The notes under the pieces: generated by a model
The model's input: only the letters and a program-made list of their open reading frames with translations
Databases searched by the model: none
What the model was told of the DNA's origin: nothing
Made by a program: the position numbers and the translations under genes
Origin: a virus
Direction: 5' to 3' (one strand)
Virus record (IMG/VR): IMGVR_UViG_3300007354_000004
Location: 17,156-81,155 of that record
DNA: 64,000 bases
Shown: piece by piece, positions 56,998-64,000 of the stretch
Layout: every line of letters starts with the position of its first letter
Numbering within the stretch: the stretch's first letter is position 1

Positions 56998-58436
56998 TGC
57001 CCTATTTAATCAAGGACGTATTAGATCGCTCGGTGGTCGAGAGTCCGAGCATAAAAACAGGGTTTGGGGTGCACCCCCTGATTATGTCAATCGCATCATT
57101 GGCGGATGAAGTACCCCCCTGGTCGGTGACTCCGCACGAGCGCGATAAGGTATTAAGAAATTTCTGGCATAAAGAGCCTGTTTTAGCCGGCGTAGTCACC
57201 GCTTCGGTTGCCAGAAATGCGTCGTTTGCCTGGGAAGTGGTGCCATCCGATCCGACCAAACCGAAACCTAAAAATACTCTGCGCGCCGTAACCAAGATGT
57301 TGAATATGTCAGATCGCGGTGCGGGTTGGGTGACGTTTCAGCAGAAAGTGTTGCTGGACATGTTCTGTCAAGACAACGGGGCGTTTATCGAAGTTATTCG
57401 TAGAGAAGATCGCCCCGATTCGCCTCCGATCAATCTTGCTCAACTCGATTCGGCGCGGTGTGTCAGGACGGGTGATCCGTATTATCCGGTCGAATACGAA
57501 GATATCTGGGGCAAGCGCACCGTTTTAAACTGGTGGAACGTGATCCCGATGTCTTTGTATCCCGCCCCGATTGAGGAAGCCTATGGGGTGCAATATTCAC
57601 CTTTGACCGTGGCGTTGATGGCGGCTCAGATTTTGAGAGATATCGCCATTTATAAACGAGAAAAAGTCTCAGGTGGCAATACCAGGGCGATTTACTTTGT
57701 AACCGGCGTTACGCAGGACGTGATCGATGATGCGAAAGCGTGGTCACGCGAGCAGAATATGAATCTCGGTTTGTATCGGTATTCCGATCCGATTGTCATC
57801 CCCGGTCTGGATCCGACCAACCCCGTTAAAGTAGACAAGATCGATATCGCGTCGTTGCCGGATAATTTTGACGAAGAATCAACCTATAAATGGTACATGG
57901 TCCAACTCGCTAATGCTTTCGGGATGGACTATCAGGAGTTCGCCCCCCTGCCGGGCGGGAATTTAGGATCGTCGCAGCAGTCTAAGATTCAACATCAAAA
58001 AACGCAGGGCAAAGGTCCGGCGCTGATTATGTCTAAGACTGAGCACGTCCTGAATAATAACGGAATTCTGCCTGAGACGGTCGAGTTTAGATATCTGGAA
58101 CACGATCTACAATCTCAGATTGACAAAGCAAATGCGGCCTTCATTCGGAGTAAAGATCGATCCATTCAGTTGACTTCGGGCTACTTAGATCCGGAAGGCG
58201 CTTTGGATATGGCGGTTTTGCATCGGGATATTCCCGAACACATTGCCGAAGGCGTTAAAGCAAGAGGCTTGGCGGAACAGTGGTATCTCAGCCGCATGAA
58301 TCGCCAGCCGCAAAATTCATCTCAACAAATTCTGAGTGGAATGCAGTCTCAGCAGGTGCGCAGTCATGGAACTAATCATACGACCGATTTACCCGAATCC
58401 GAGGGACTATCCGGCGAATCTCCTGCCGAAGATTGA
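56997..58436 (+). CDS. portal protein
   Basis: A 479-residue protein starting on the last base of the terminase stop. Alpha/beta core with R-N-A-S-F-A-W-E-V, A-Q-L-D-S-A-R and the W-W-N-V-I-P-M-S stretch, followed by a Gly/Asn/Gln-rich and a helical clip-and-stem region; the last 50 residues are disordered. Length, order after terminase and pattern support a portal. Confidence 0.87.
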   Translation: MPYLIKDVLDRSVVESPSIKTGFGVHPLIMSIASLADEVPPWSVTPHERDKVLRNFWHKEPVLAGVVTASVARNASFAWEVVPSDPTKPKPKNTLRAVTKMLNMSDRGAGWVTFQQKVLLDMFCQDNGAFIEVIRREDRPDSPPINLAQLDSARCVRTGDPYYPVEYEDIWGKRTVLNWWNVIPMSLYPAPIEEAYGVQYSPLTVALMAAQILRDIAIYKREKVSGGNTRAIYFVTGVTQDVIDDAKAWSREQNMNLGLYRYSDPIVIPGLDPTNPVKVDKIDIASLPDNFDEESTYKWYMVQLANAFGMDYQEFAPLPGGNLGSSQQSKIQHQKTQGKGPALIMSKTEHVLNNNGILPETVEFRYLEHDLQSQIDKANAAFIRSKDRSIQLTSGYLDPEGALDMAVLHRDIPEHIAEGVKARGLAEQWYLSRMNRQPQNSSQQILSGMQSQQVRSHGTNHTTDLPESEGLSGESPAED

Positions 58437-58887
58437 CGCGGGGATTATCGCGGCGCTGAACGGTCCTGTTAAAGTTCGAGTCAGAAACGCTCTGGCGGAT
58501 CGGACACGCAACTGGAAAAGTCCCCCGTCGATGGGGGCGCGGTATTACCGCCCCTCGAAGGATATTTTCGAGTTGCACGTCTTTCCGACCGGAACAGAAA
58601 AAGCGGTTAAGAAGTGGGTGTATGTGTCAAAGGGTACGCGATCCCACCCAATTTCAGCTATCCGAGCACCGATGTTGAAGTATCAGATGGGATACAAATC
58701 TCATACTAAACCCGGTAATAAATACGGATTACCTGGGGGTGGATCATACAGCGGTGAGTGGCGACGTGCGCCGCGTGTACAACACCCCGGCGTGGAAGCC
58801 AGAGATTTTGAAGGTCATGTGGTCGAGCAGGTGAGAAAGAAAGTGGTAGCCGATATTCAGTCGGCTATCTATGCAGCCTTGAGGTAG
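58366..58887 (+). CDS. putative minor head/neck protein
   Basis: A 173-residue protein from ATG 58366, within the disordered end of the portal gene. Basic with beta strands; the segment R-A-P-R-V-Q-H-P-G-V-E-A-R-D-F recalls HK97 gp10-type neck proteins (HPG, then A-R-x-F). It sits between portal and maturation protease. Confidence 0.58.
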   Translation: MELIIRPIYPNPRDYPANLLPKIDAGIIAALNGPVKVRVRNALADRTRNWKSPPSMGARYYRPSKDIFELHVFPTGTEKAVKKWVYVSKGTRSHPISAIRAPMLKYQMGYKSHTKPGNKYGLPGGGSYSGEWRRAPRVQHPGVEARDFEGHVVEQVRKKVVADIQSAIYAALR

Positions 58888-58891
58888 AGAG

Positions 58892-60403
58892 ATGCCATAT
58901 ACAATTGTGAAGCGGAACAATCGTTTTTGTGTGCATAAGAAAAACGCAGACGGATCGGTCGGTGAGCGGATTGCGTGTCACGATACTAAGCAAAGCGCCA
59001 TTGACCAGATTGGAGCAATTGAGTCTAACGAAAAAGCTATCAAAGAGCAAGATCTTGAAATCTTGATGGTTCAATCTGAGGCTCTACTGAATTTGATGTA
59101 TGCTTTGGTGTGGGCGGATCGACTTGATGATGCAACTCAGGTTGTGAGTCGAATTACCGAACGAAACGAGAAGATTCGTGGCTTGATTTATCTTGCTGAA
59201 AGATATGGATACCGCGACGATAAAGAGACTTCAACTCGTTATTACACTGAAGCCAGACAATTAATTGACACGATTGAAAACAAGACAGCAAGAGCATACA
59301 CTCTAGCAAGACTGGCGACAAGTATGGCGGATGTCGGATTTATCGATCAAGCTCTAGAGATTGCTTATAGTCTTACCGAGTTAGCGCAGAAGGACGCGGA
59401 TAAGCTCAAGTCTTATATCGAAAGTAAAATTCCCGATGCGTCAGTGAATAAGTCCTATGTGACGTTCAAGCAGGACGAGAACGGAGATTGGTGGTTCATT
59501 GGTCTGTACTCGAATAAATTTAAAGATCGGGAAGCGGAGATTATCTCTGAGGAAGCGCATCGGGAATATACCGAGTGGGCGCGAGATAAAGGTATCAAGC
59601 CGCAGATCACGCTTTTCCATATGCCCCGCGCTCAGCCTGGTTTCTGGTATTCGGTCATGCAGGCTTATGAGAAGGGCATGATCCGCACCGAGACTATCAA
59701 TACCATGCTGCGCGACTTCTACAAAGATTACGCGGTAGCTGAGGCGGAACGAGTCTTTTATGCTAACGGGTTTGTCGGTGTGGCGGGCAAAGTTTACAAA
59801 GGTCGTGAAGCGTGGATTAATAACCTGAGTAACTATCCTGACGAACTCGGTATGAGTCATGGTTTTATTCCCATAGAACTCGATGATAATATATATACGA
59901 AGTACCGATCTTTTGAAATGTCCATATTGCCGAAGAGTCGGGCGGCTAATATCTGGACCAAAGTCGATTTTGTGGAGGGCACAATGCCGTTGGATGCGAA
60001 AGATCAAGAGTTTCTGGACAGCATTCAGCAGGGTACGGCTGAGGAAGTCGATACTGCTACTGAAGAAACGCGCCAGCAACTCGAAGATAAGGGTGTTGAG
60101 TTTAAGGAAAACGAGACGCCTGAGATCACGGTTGATACCATGATCAACAAGCTGGTTGAAACGATGAAGTGGGACGAATTCGGTCAGGCTCTACACCAGC
60201 AACTGACTGAAATCAACTCGCGTTTCGATCAGATCGAAAACCGTTTGAAAGAAGTCGAACAAACAGAAGATGAGAAGGTAGCCAACCTTTACCAACCGAA
60301 CTGGCAGCAGTTTTTGCCGAAGAAAGAAGGTGAAGAGAAGAAAGTCGAAGAGCAGAAGCATTTCGATTTTCTGAGCGCGCTGCTGACGCCGAAGCAGAAC
60401 TAG
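58892..60403 (+). CDS. capsid maturation protease/scaffold fusion with helical-repeat insert
   Basis: A 503-residue protein before the major capsid gene. Residues 1-50 are the small N-terminal module (Y-T-I-V-K-R...I-A-C-H-D-T-K-Q-S-A) common in capsid-associated phage proteins. Residues ~55-195 are TPR-like helical repeats (L-A-R-L-A-T-S-M-A-D-V-G-F-I-D-Q-A-L). Residues ~205-375 resemble prohead proteases, with S-H-G-F-I-P-I and F-E-M-S-I-L-P-K-S-R-A-A-N. The C-terminal ~130 residues form an acidic coiled coil like a scaffold. The catalytic residues could not be fixed by eye. Confidence 0.62.
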   Translation: MPYTIVKRNNRFCVHKKNADGSVGERIACHDTKQSAIDQIGAIESNEKAIKEQDLEILMVQSEALLNLMYALVWADRLDDATQVVSRITERNEKIRGLIYLAERYGYRDDKETSTRYYTEARQLIDTIENKTARAYTLARLATSMADVGFIDQALEIAYSLTELAQKDADKLKSYIESKIPDASVNKSYVTFKQDENGDWWFIGLYSNKFKDREAEIISEEAHREYTEWARDKGIKPQITLFHMPRAQPGFWYSVMQAYEKGMIRTETINTMLRDFYKDYAVAEAERVFYANGFVGVAGKVYKGREAWINNLSNYPDELGMSHGFIPIELDDNIYTKYRSFEMSILPKSRAANIWTKVDFVEGTMPLDAKDQEFLDSIQQGTAEEVDTATEETRQQLEDKGVEFKENETPEITVDTMINKLVETMKWDEFGQALHQQLTEINSRFDQIENRLKEVEQTEDEKVANLYQPNWQQFLPKKEGEEKKVEEQKHFDFLSALLTPKQN

Positions 60404-60415
60404 GAGTCTATATCT

Positions 60416-61867
60416 ATGGATGAGCAACAGTTGATGCAGGCATTTGCAAAAATGCTGCGCAATGAGGTTGAGAAGCACGATCTCCCCTCTGGGTTTACGC
60501 TGACCACGAACTTCATGCACGGGGTCAACGGCGTCTTCGGCGGGGCGGGTATTTCTCAAGACATCTTTTCCACGCGCATTAAACCGCGTGGCATTTTGGG
60601 GATGTTGCCCGCTTTCGGTGCGCGTGACACACACCCCCTGGTTGGTTTTCTGACGGGCTTTACTTCGGGCGATGGCTCGGCCAGTTATCAGGATGCTCCG
60701 TGTGATGATCCTCCGACCGCTGGTAACATCAAAAGCTGTAAGATCGGGTCGGCTTTCGGTCGCTTCATGGCGGCTACCGATCCCCTGCAGATGGACCGCA
60801 TTGGTGAGATTATCAATCGCGGCGAATTCACCGACCTGCGGGTCGTGAACGATCCTATTCTGGATTCGAGCCTGATTGTTCCGAATGCCATGTCGCCGTC
60901 TGCTACGCGGGCGATCCGCCAAGAAGTTCTGGCGCGTTTCCTCGCGCTGGGCGCTTACTTTGAGCAGGTGCTCTGCCCGATGGTCTGGGAAGGCGACACA
61001 TCGAATAACTCGGACAATGACGGGTATCAGGAGTTCATGGGCTTCCAGAACCTTGTCAAGACCGGGCATGTCGATGTGACGACCAATGAGTCGTGTCCGT
61101 CGCTGGATGCGGATGTCAAAGATGCGAATTACACGAAGGTTGAAGATAACGCCGCGTGGATCTTCCATCTGATGACGACCATGTATCGCTACGTCCTGTT
61201 TAATGCTCAGCGCATGGGTTTCATGCCGGTGAACTGGGCATGGGTGATGCCGGATAGTCTGTTCCGTACCCTGACTGACTACTGGCCTTGCGTGTATGCG
61301 AGCTATCGCTGTAACGCGACGGATAATGATCTGTCGAACAGTACAGACGCTTTGCAAATGCGCCAGATGTCGGATCAGATGTACACCGGGCACTACCTCC
61401 TGATTGACGGTGTTCGCGTTCCGGTTGTGACCGATGACTGTATGCCAATCGATACTAACACGACCGACGCGAATGTGCCGAATCCGTGCATGGCTTCGGA
61501 TATTTATCTGATCCCCTTCACGGTGCAGGGTGGTCGTCCTGTGACCTACTTCGAGTATTTCGACTTCAACGGCCCGAACGGTGTTTCTGAAGCCGTTGCT
61601 GCGGGTTGGGCGTCGAGCGATATCATGGTTGCGGACGGCGGACGCTTCCTGATTACTAAGTCACGTACCTATACGTGTATGCAGTGGGAAGCTCTTACTA
61701 AACTGCGACTCCGACTCTTAACTCCTATGCTTTCCGGCAGGATCCAGAACGTACTCTACTGTCCGTTGCAAATGACGCGGCAGCCGTTCCCCGATAATCC
61801 ATATAATGTGGATGGCGGTAACGAGACCGGAACATATAATAGCCCCTATTACTCTGACCGTCAGTAG
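60416..61867 (+). CDS. major capsid protein
   Basis: A 483-residue protein, GC-richer and codon-biased relative to its neighbours, as expected for the most expressed virion gene. An N-terminal ~60-residue arm, a Gly-rich core and a helix with A-T-R-A-I-R-Q-E-V-L-A-R-F fit an HK97-like capsid subunit. Position after the protease and before a strong terminator supports the call. Confidence 0.85.
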   Translation: MDEQQLMQAFAKMLRNEVEKHDLPSGFTLTTNFMHGVNGVFGGAGISQDIFSTRIKPRGILGMLPAFGARDTHPLVGFLTGFTSGDGSASYQDAPCDDPPTAGNIKSCKIGSAFGRFMAATDPLQMDRIGEIINRGEFTDLRVVNDPILDSSLIVPNAMSPSATRAIRQEVLARFLALGAYFEQVLCPMVWEGDTSNNSDNDGYQEFMGFQNLVKTGHVDVTTNESCPSLDADVKDANYTKVEDNAAWIFHLMTTMYRYVLFNAQRMGFMPVNWAWVMPDSLFRTLTDYWPCVYASYRCNATDNDLSNSTDALQMRQMSDQMYTGHYLLIDGVRVPVVTDDCMPIDTNTTDANVPNPCMASDIYLIPFTVQGGRPVTYFEYFDFNGPNGVSEAVAAGWASSDIMVADGGRFLITKSRTYTCMQWEALTKLRLRLLTPMLSGRIQNVLYCPLQMTRQPFPDNPYNVDGGNETGTYNSPYYSDRQ

Positions 61868-61877
61868 TATCCTACTT

Positions 61878-61910
61878 GGGGAGGGTTAACGCCCTCCCCT
61901 TCTTGCTTTT
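61878..61910 (+). terminator. rho-independent terminator after capsid gene
   Basis: GGGGAGGG-TTAACG-CCCTCCCC followed by TTCTTGCTTTT. Confidence 0.85.
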
Positions 61911-61957
61911 ATGTCCTTTCCGTGTTATACTATAAGTTTATAGGAAAGGATTAATTT

Positions 61958-62767
61958 ATGGGTAAAATACACAATCTTCAAGGAAAACGTTTTGGTAAGT
62001 GGTTAGTGTTAGAGGAAATACCTTCTGACATGTATGAAAATACAAAGTGGAAGGTAAGATGTGATTGCGGTAAAGAAACAACAATAACAGGTAGAGCGTT
62101 AGTTTATCATAAGTCAACACACTGCGGATGTGAGCGAACTAAAAAACTAACAAAACACCCTCCGCAACAAGGAATTCCGGGCGGGAAAAACTTCAAAGAT
62201 GAAACTGGAAAAGTCTATGGAAAATTAACTGTTATACGTCCTACAAGACAAAACGCTAAGAAAGAATGGTATTGGGAATGCAAGTGTTCCTGCGGAGAAA
62301 CAGCTGAAGTTAGAGGATCACATTTACGAAGTGGAACAATAGTGTCTTGTGGGTGTGTACTTAAAGAACTTAGACAAAACCAAAATAAAACTCACGGGTT
62401 AACTTACACGCCTGAATATGTAAGAGCAAGAAACAGAAAAAGGGAACGAAAAGAAGCAATTCTAGATAAAAACTGGACTGGTGTAATGGAACATCAGTTA
62501 AGAACGTTATTTCAGCAGTGTGTTTTATGTGGAGTAACAGAGAAAGAACATCAAGAAAAATTCGGACAGCCTTTACATGTTGATCATGTACATCCTCTCA
62601 AAGATGGAAATGGCCTTTACTACGGAAATGCCACAATTTTATGTGCAGATTGCAACAAAAGAAAACACGCTAAGAAGTTAGAAGATTTGGACGAATGGAC
62701 GCGAAATCGTTTATTGCTTACAGCGGATTTATTTAAGGTTCTATTTGAACCTAAGGAGTCTCTCTAA
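61958..62767 (+). CDS. free-standing HNH endonuclease with two AP2-like zinc domains
   Basis: A 269-residue protein. Two N-terminal repeats (G-K-R-F-G-K-W...C-D-C-G-K-E...H-C-G-C, and G-K-V-Y-G-K-L...C-S-C-G-E...S-C-G-C) are the DNA-binding modules of phage homing endonucleases. The C-terminal HNH domain shows C-V-L-C, H-V-D-H-V-H-P and L-C-A-D-C-N-K. The gene is visibly AT-richer than the capsid genes around it and lies behind a terminator, as expected for a mobile insertion. Confidence 0.88.
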   Translation: MGKIHNLQGKRFGKWLVLEEIPSDMYENTKWKVRCDCGKETTITGRALVYHKSTHCGCERTKKLTKHPPQQGIPGGKNFKDETGKVYGKLTVIRPTRQNAKKEWYWECKCSCGETAEVRGSHLRSGTIVSCGCVLKELRQNQNKTHGLTYTPEYVRARNRKRERKEAILDKNWTGVMEHQLRTLFQQCVLCGVTEKEHQEKFGQPLHVDHVHPLKDGNGLYYGNATILCADCNKRKHAKKLEDLDEWTRNRLLLTADLFKVLFEPKESL

Positions 62768-63195
62768 TGGATAGGTGGGCTGGTCTGCTTAATTACGGCA
62801 GCAGCGAGAATCATACGATTACGCTCGCTATGTCGCGGATTGAAGACTGGGATTTCGCATCGGACGGGATCGGCTGTGACGCCAATGCGGATAATGGCAC
62901 GCTGGCGGCAAAGCATCCCGGCACGTATTTCATTGATTTTACAGCGTCGGTGAAGGCGGATGCTGCAGCGGATATCATCTTCGAGATCTACAGAAATGGT
63001 GAGCCTATTTATCTGGGCGCAGAAGTCACGATTGACGCGGCAGATGATATCGAGCAGGTATCGATTATTGGTGCGTATCGGTTGCGAGTTGGGGATGTTC
63101 TGGCGGTTTATGCTCGTGCGGATGGCGAGTATAGTGTTGATATTCCTTACGCTCAGTTTGGTATTATGAGCCTGTCGGGTAGACGTTGGTCGTAA
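62767..63195 (+). CDS. C1q/TNF-like jelly-roll virion protein
   Basis: A 142-residue protein. P-G-T-Y-F-I-D-F, I-Y-R-N-G-E-P-I and Y-R-L-R-V-G-D-V-L-A-V-Y are the spaced strands of the C1q/TNF jelly roll, which forms trimers. Its place after the capsid gene suggests a head decoration protein or fibre tip. Confidence 0.65.
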   Translation: MDRWAGLLNYGSSENHTITLAMSRIEDWDFASDGIGCDANADNGTLAAKHPGTYFIDFTASVKADAAADIIFEIYRNGEPIYLGAEVTIDAADDIEQVSIIGAYRLRVGDVLAVYARADGEYSVDIPYAQFGIMSLSGRRWS

Positions 63196-63213
63196 GACTA
63201 TTGTGAGGTTACT

Positions 63214-63528
63214 ATGTCTGTAGGAAATTTCGCCTTTGGGGGCGTTCAGCGCAGTTATTCATTTCCAGAAGCGGGTATTGGAAGACTCGGTAATTCGACT
63301 TCGGTAGTGCAGATGCCGTCTATCGAGTGTGAGCAGGTCTGTTTCTTTGCGCCGCCTGGAAATACGGGAGATGTATATATCGGTACTTCGGCGGCAATGG
63401 GCACCGCTCATGCGGTTGTGCTTGAGGCTGGAAACTGGAGTCCATATTTTCCCGTTGATAATCTCGATAAATTCTTTTACGTGTGTGAAGATGCTGCGTC
63501 TTACGTAGTTTATTCTCTGGTGCGTTAA
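63214..63528 (+). CDS. small virion-associated protein, 104 aa
   Basis: A beta-rich protein with G-N-T-G-D-V-Y-I-G-T-S-A-A-M-G-T, a pattern of small phage decoration or neck proteins. It starts 18 bases after the jelly-roll gene. Function inferred from location. Confidence 0.55.
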   Translation: MSVGNFAFGGVQRSYSFPEAGIGRLGNSTSVVQMPSIECEQVCFFAPPGNTGDVYIGTSAAMGTAHAVVLEAGNWSPYFPVDNLDKFFYVCEDAASYVVYSLVR

Positions 63529-63529
63529 C

Positions 63530-64000
63530 GTGTTTCAGCATGGCGGACACCTGACGAAAGATATATACGGTAAGAATCCGGGTGCGCCGGTGGGGGGCGG
63601 GGGGCCAACTGCCACGTTCACCGTCACGACCACCGGCGCACAAACGCTGTCAATCGACACGCTCAACGTGTCGGCGGGGGAGACGGTGGTCGTAAGTTGG
63701 GGTGACGGGAACAGCAACGCCTACACAGGCGACAATGCCACGATTACGCATAATTACGCGGGCGCGGGGGCGTGGACGGTCACGCTCAGTAACCCGACAG
63801 CGGTCACGGCATTCGAGATTGATGATACTAAGGTCACGCTCAACAGTGCTGACATCGCTGATATGGTCAACATCGTGACGTTCCGTGCGAATAATTTGAA
63901 AGCGGGCACGTTCGATAGTGCGGACGTCAGTGCGTGGCGTCCGTTGTACTTCTACCTATACTCAATGCCCGCAGGTTATGCGGGCACGTTCGATAGTGCG
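63530..64000 (+). CDS. PKD-domain surface protein (partial, runs off window)
   Basis: GTG 63530 starts a frame open to the window edge (157 codons). After a Gly/Pro-rich start, residues ~30-90 form a PKD-like Ig domain (V-S-W-G-D-G-N, then T-H-N-Y-A-G-A-G-A-W-T-V-T-L). Then come repeats with A-G-T-F-D-S-A, a bacterial surface-protein repeat type. GC-rich compared with the neighbours. Likely a fibre or capsid-surface adhesin. Confidence 0.65.
   Translation, partial: MFQHGGHLTKDIYGKNPGAPVGGGGPTATFTVTTTGAQTLSIDTLNVSAGETVVVSWGDGNSNAYTGDNATITHNYAGAGAWTVTLSNPTAVTAFEIDDTKVTLNSADIADMVNIVTFRANNLKAGTFDSADVSAWRPLYFYLYSMPAGYAGTFDSA

Noticed and set aside
60191-61393. Long minus-strand frame across the capsid gene
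   Set aside because: It is the antisense shadow of the capsid and protease genes with His/Arg-rich nonsense composition and no ribosome site.

Overview
This window is part of the genome of a tailed double-stranded DNA phage with a long non-contractile tail (siphovirus type). A 1374-residue tape measure protein is followed by a Dit-like protein and a Gp37-like tail hub. At the other end lie terminase, portal, maturation protease and major capsid protein. No ribosomal protein or host housekeeping operon is present, genes are short and overlap by a few bases (many ATGA or TAATG junctions), and most have clear Shine-Dalgarno sites. Promoters match the sigma70 consensus, so the host is a bacterium; nothing identifies it more closely. 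A small lipoprotein with a perfect lipobox shows only that the host processes lipoproteins. A tyrosine integrase and a family A DNA polymerase with Leu at the 762-equivalent position are compatible with a temperate or slow life style, but no repressor or att site was recognised.

Layout. 0-7.8 kb (+): tail genes. 7.8-25.3 kb (-): nuclease-like genes, a GC-rich island with repeated hairpins (9.8-11.4 kb), integrase, RelE-like protein, adenine methyltransferase, then a replication block (PolA, DnaB-like helicase, DnaG-like primase, DnaQ-like exonuclease, RNase HI). Embedded at 22.15-22.86 kb is a non-coding RNA unit with its own promoter. 25.3-25.6 kb: divergent promoter region with phased repeats. 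25.6-26.8 kb (+): three small genes, two of them membrane proteins. 26.8-32.0 kb and 32.8-36.5 kb (-): two clusters of mostly unknown small genes, including a Fic protein, driven by repeated promoter/operator modules. 36.5-37.1 kb: repeat-rich divergent region. 37.1-54.5 kb (+): many small genes, three beta-class DNA methyltransferases, a radical SAM protein, glycosyltransferase, metallophosphoesterase, many zinc ribbons, tRNA-Arg and a putative holin. 54.5-64 kb (+): packaging and head genes, an HNH endonuclease inserted after the capsid gene, and the start of a PKD-containing surface protein cut by the window edge.

The most striking element is the RNA unit at 22.15-22.86 kb (minus strand). 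From a consensus promoter it runs through an 87-nt tmRNA/tRNA-like RNA, a canonical tRNA-Thr and a ~379-nt structured RNA. The two ends of that RNA reproduce both halves of the GTPase-associated centre (L11-binding domain, helices 43/44) of 23S rRNA, with a compensatory base-pair change and a new closing helix, and about 310 nt of other structure inserted between them. I know of no named phage RNA with this design. With the RelE-like protein and the Fic protein it hints that this phage acts on host translation, which is inference.
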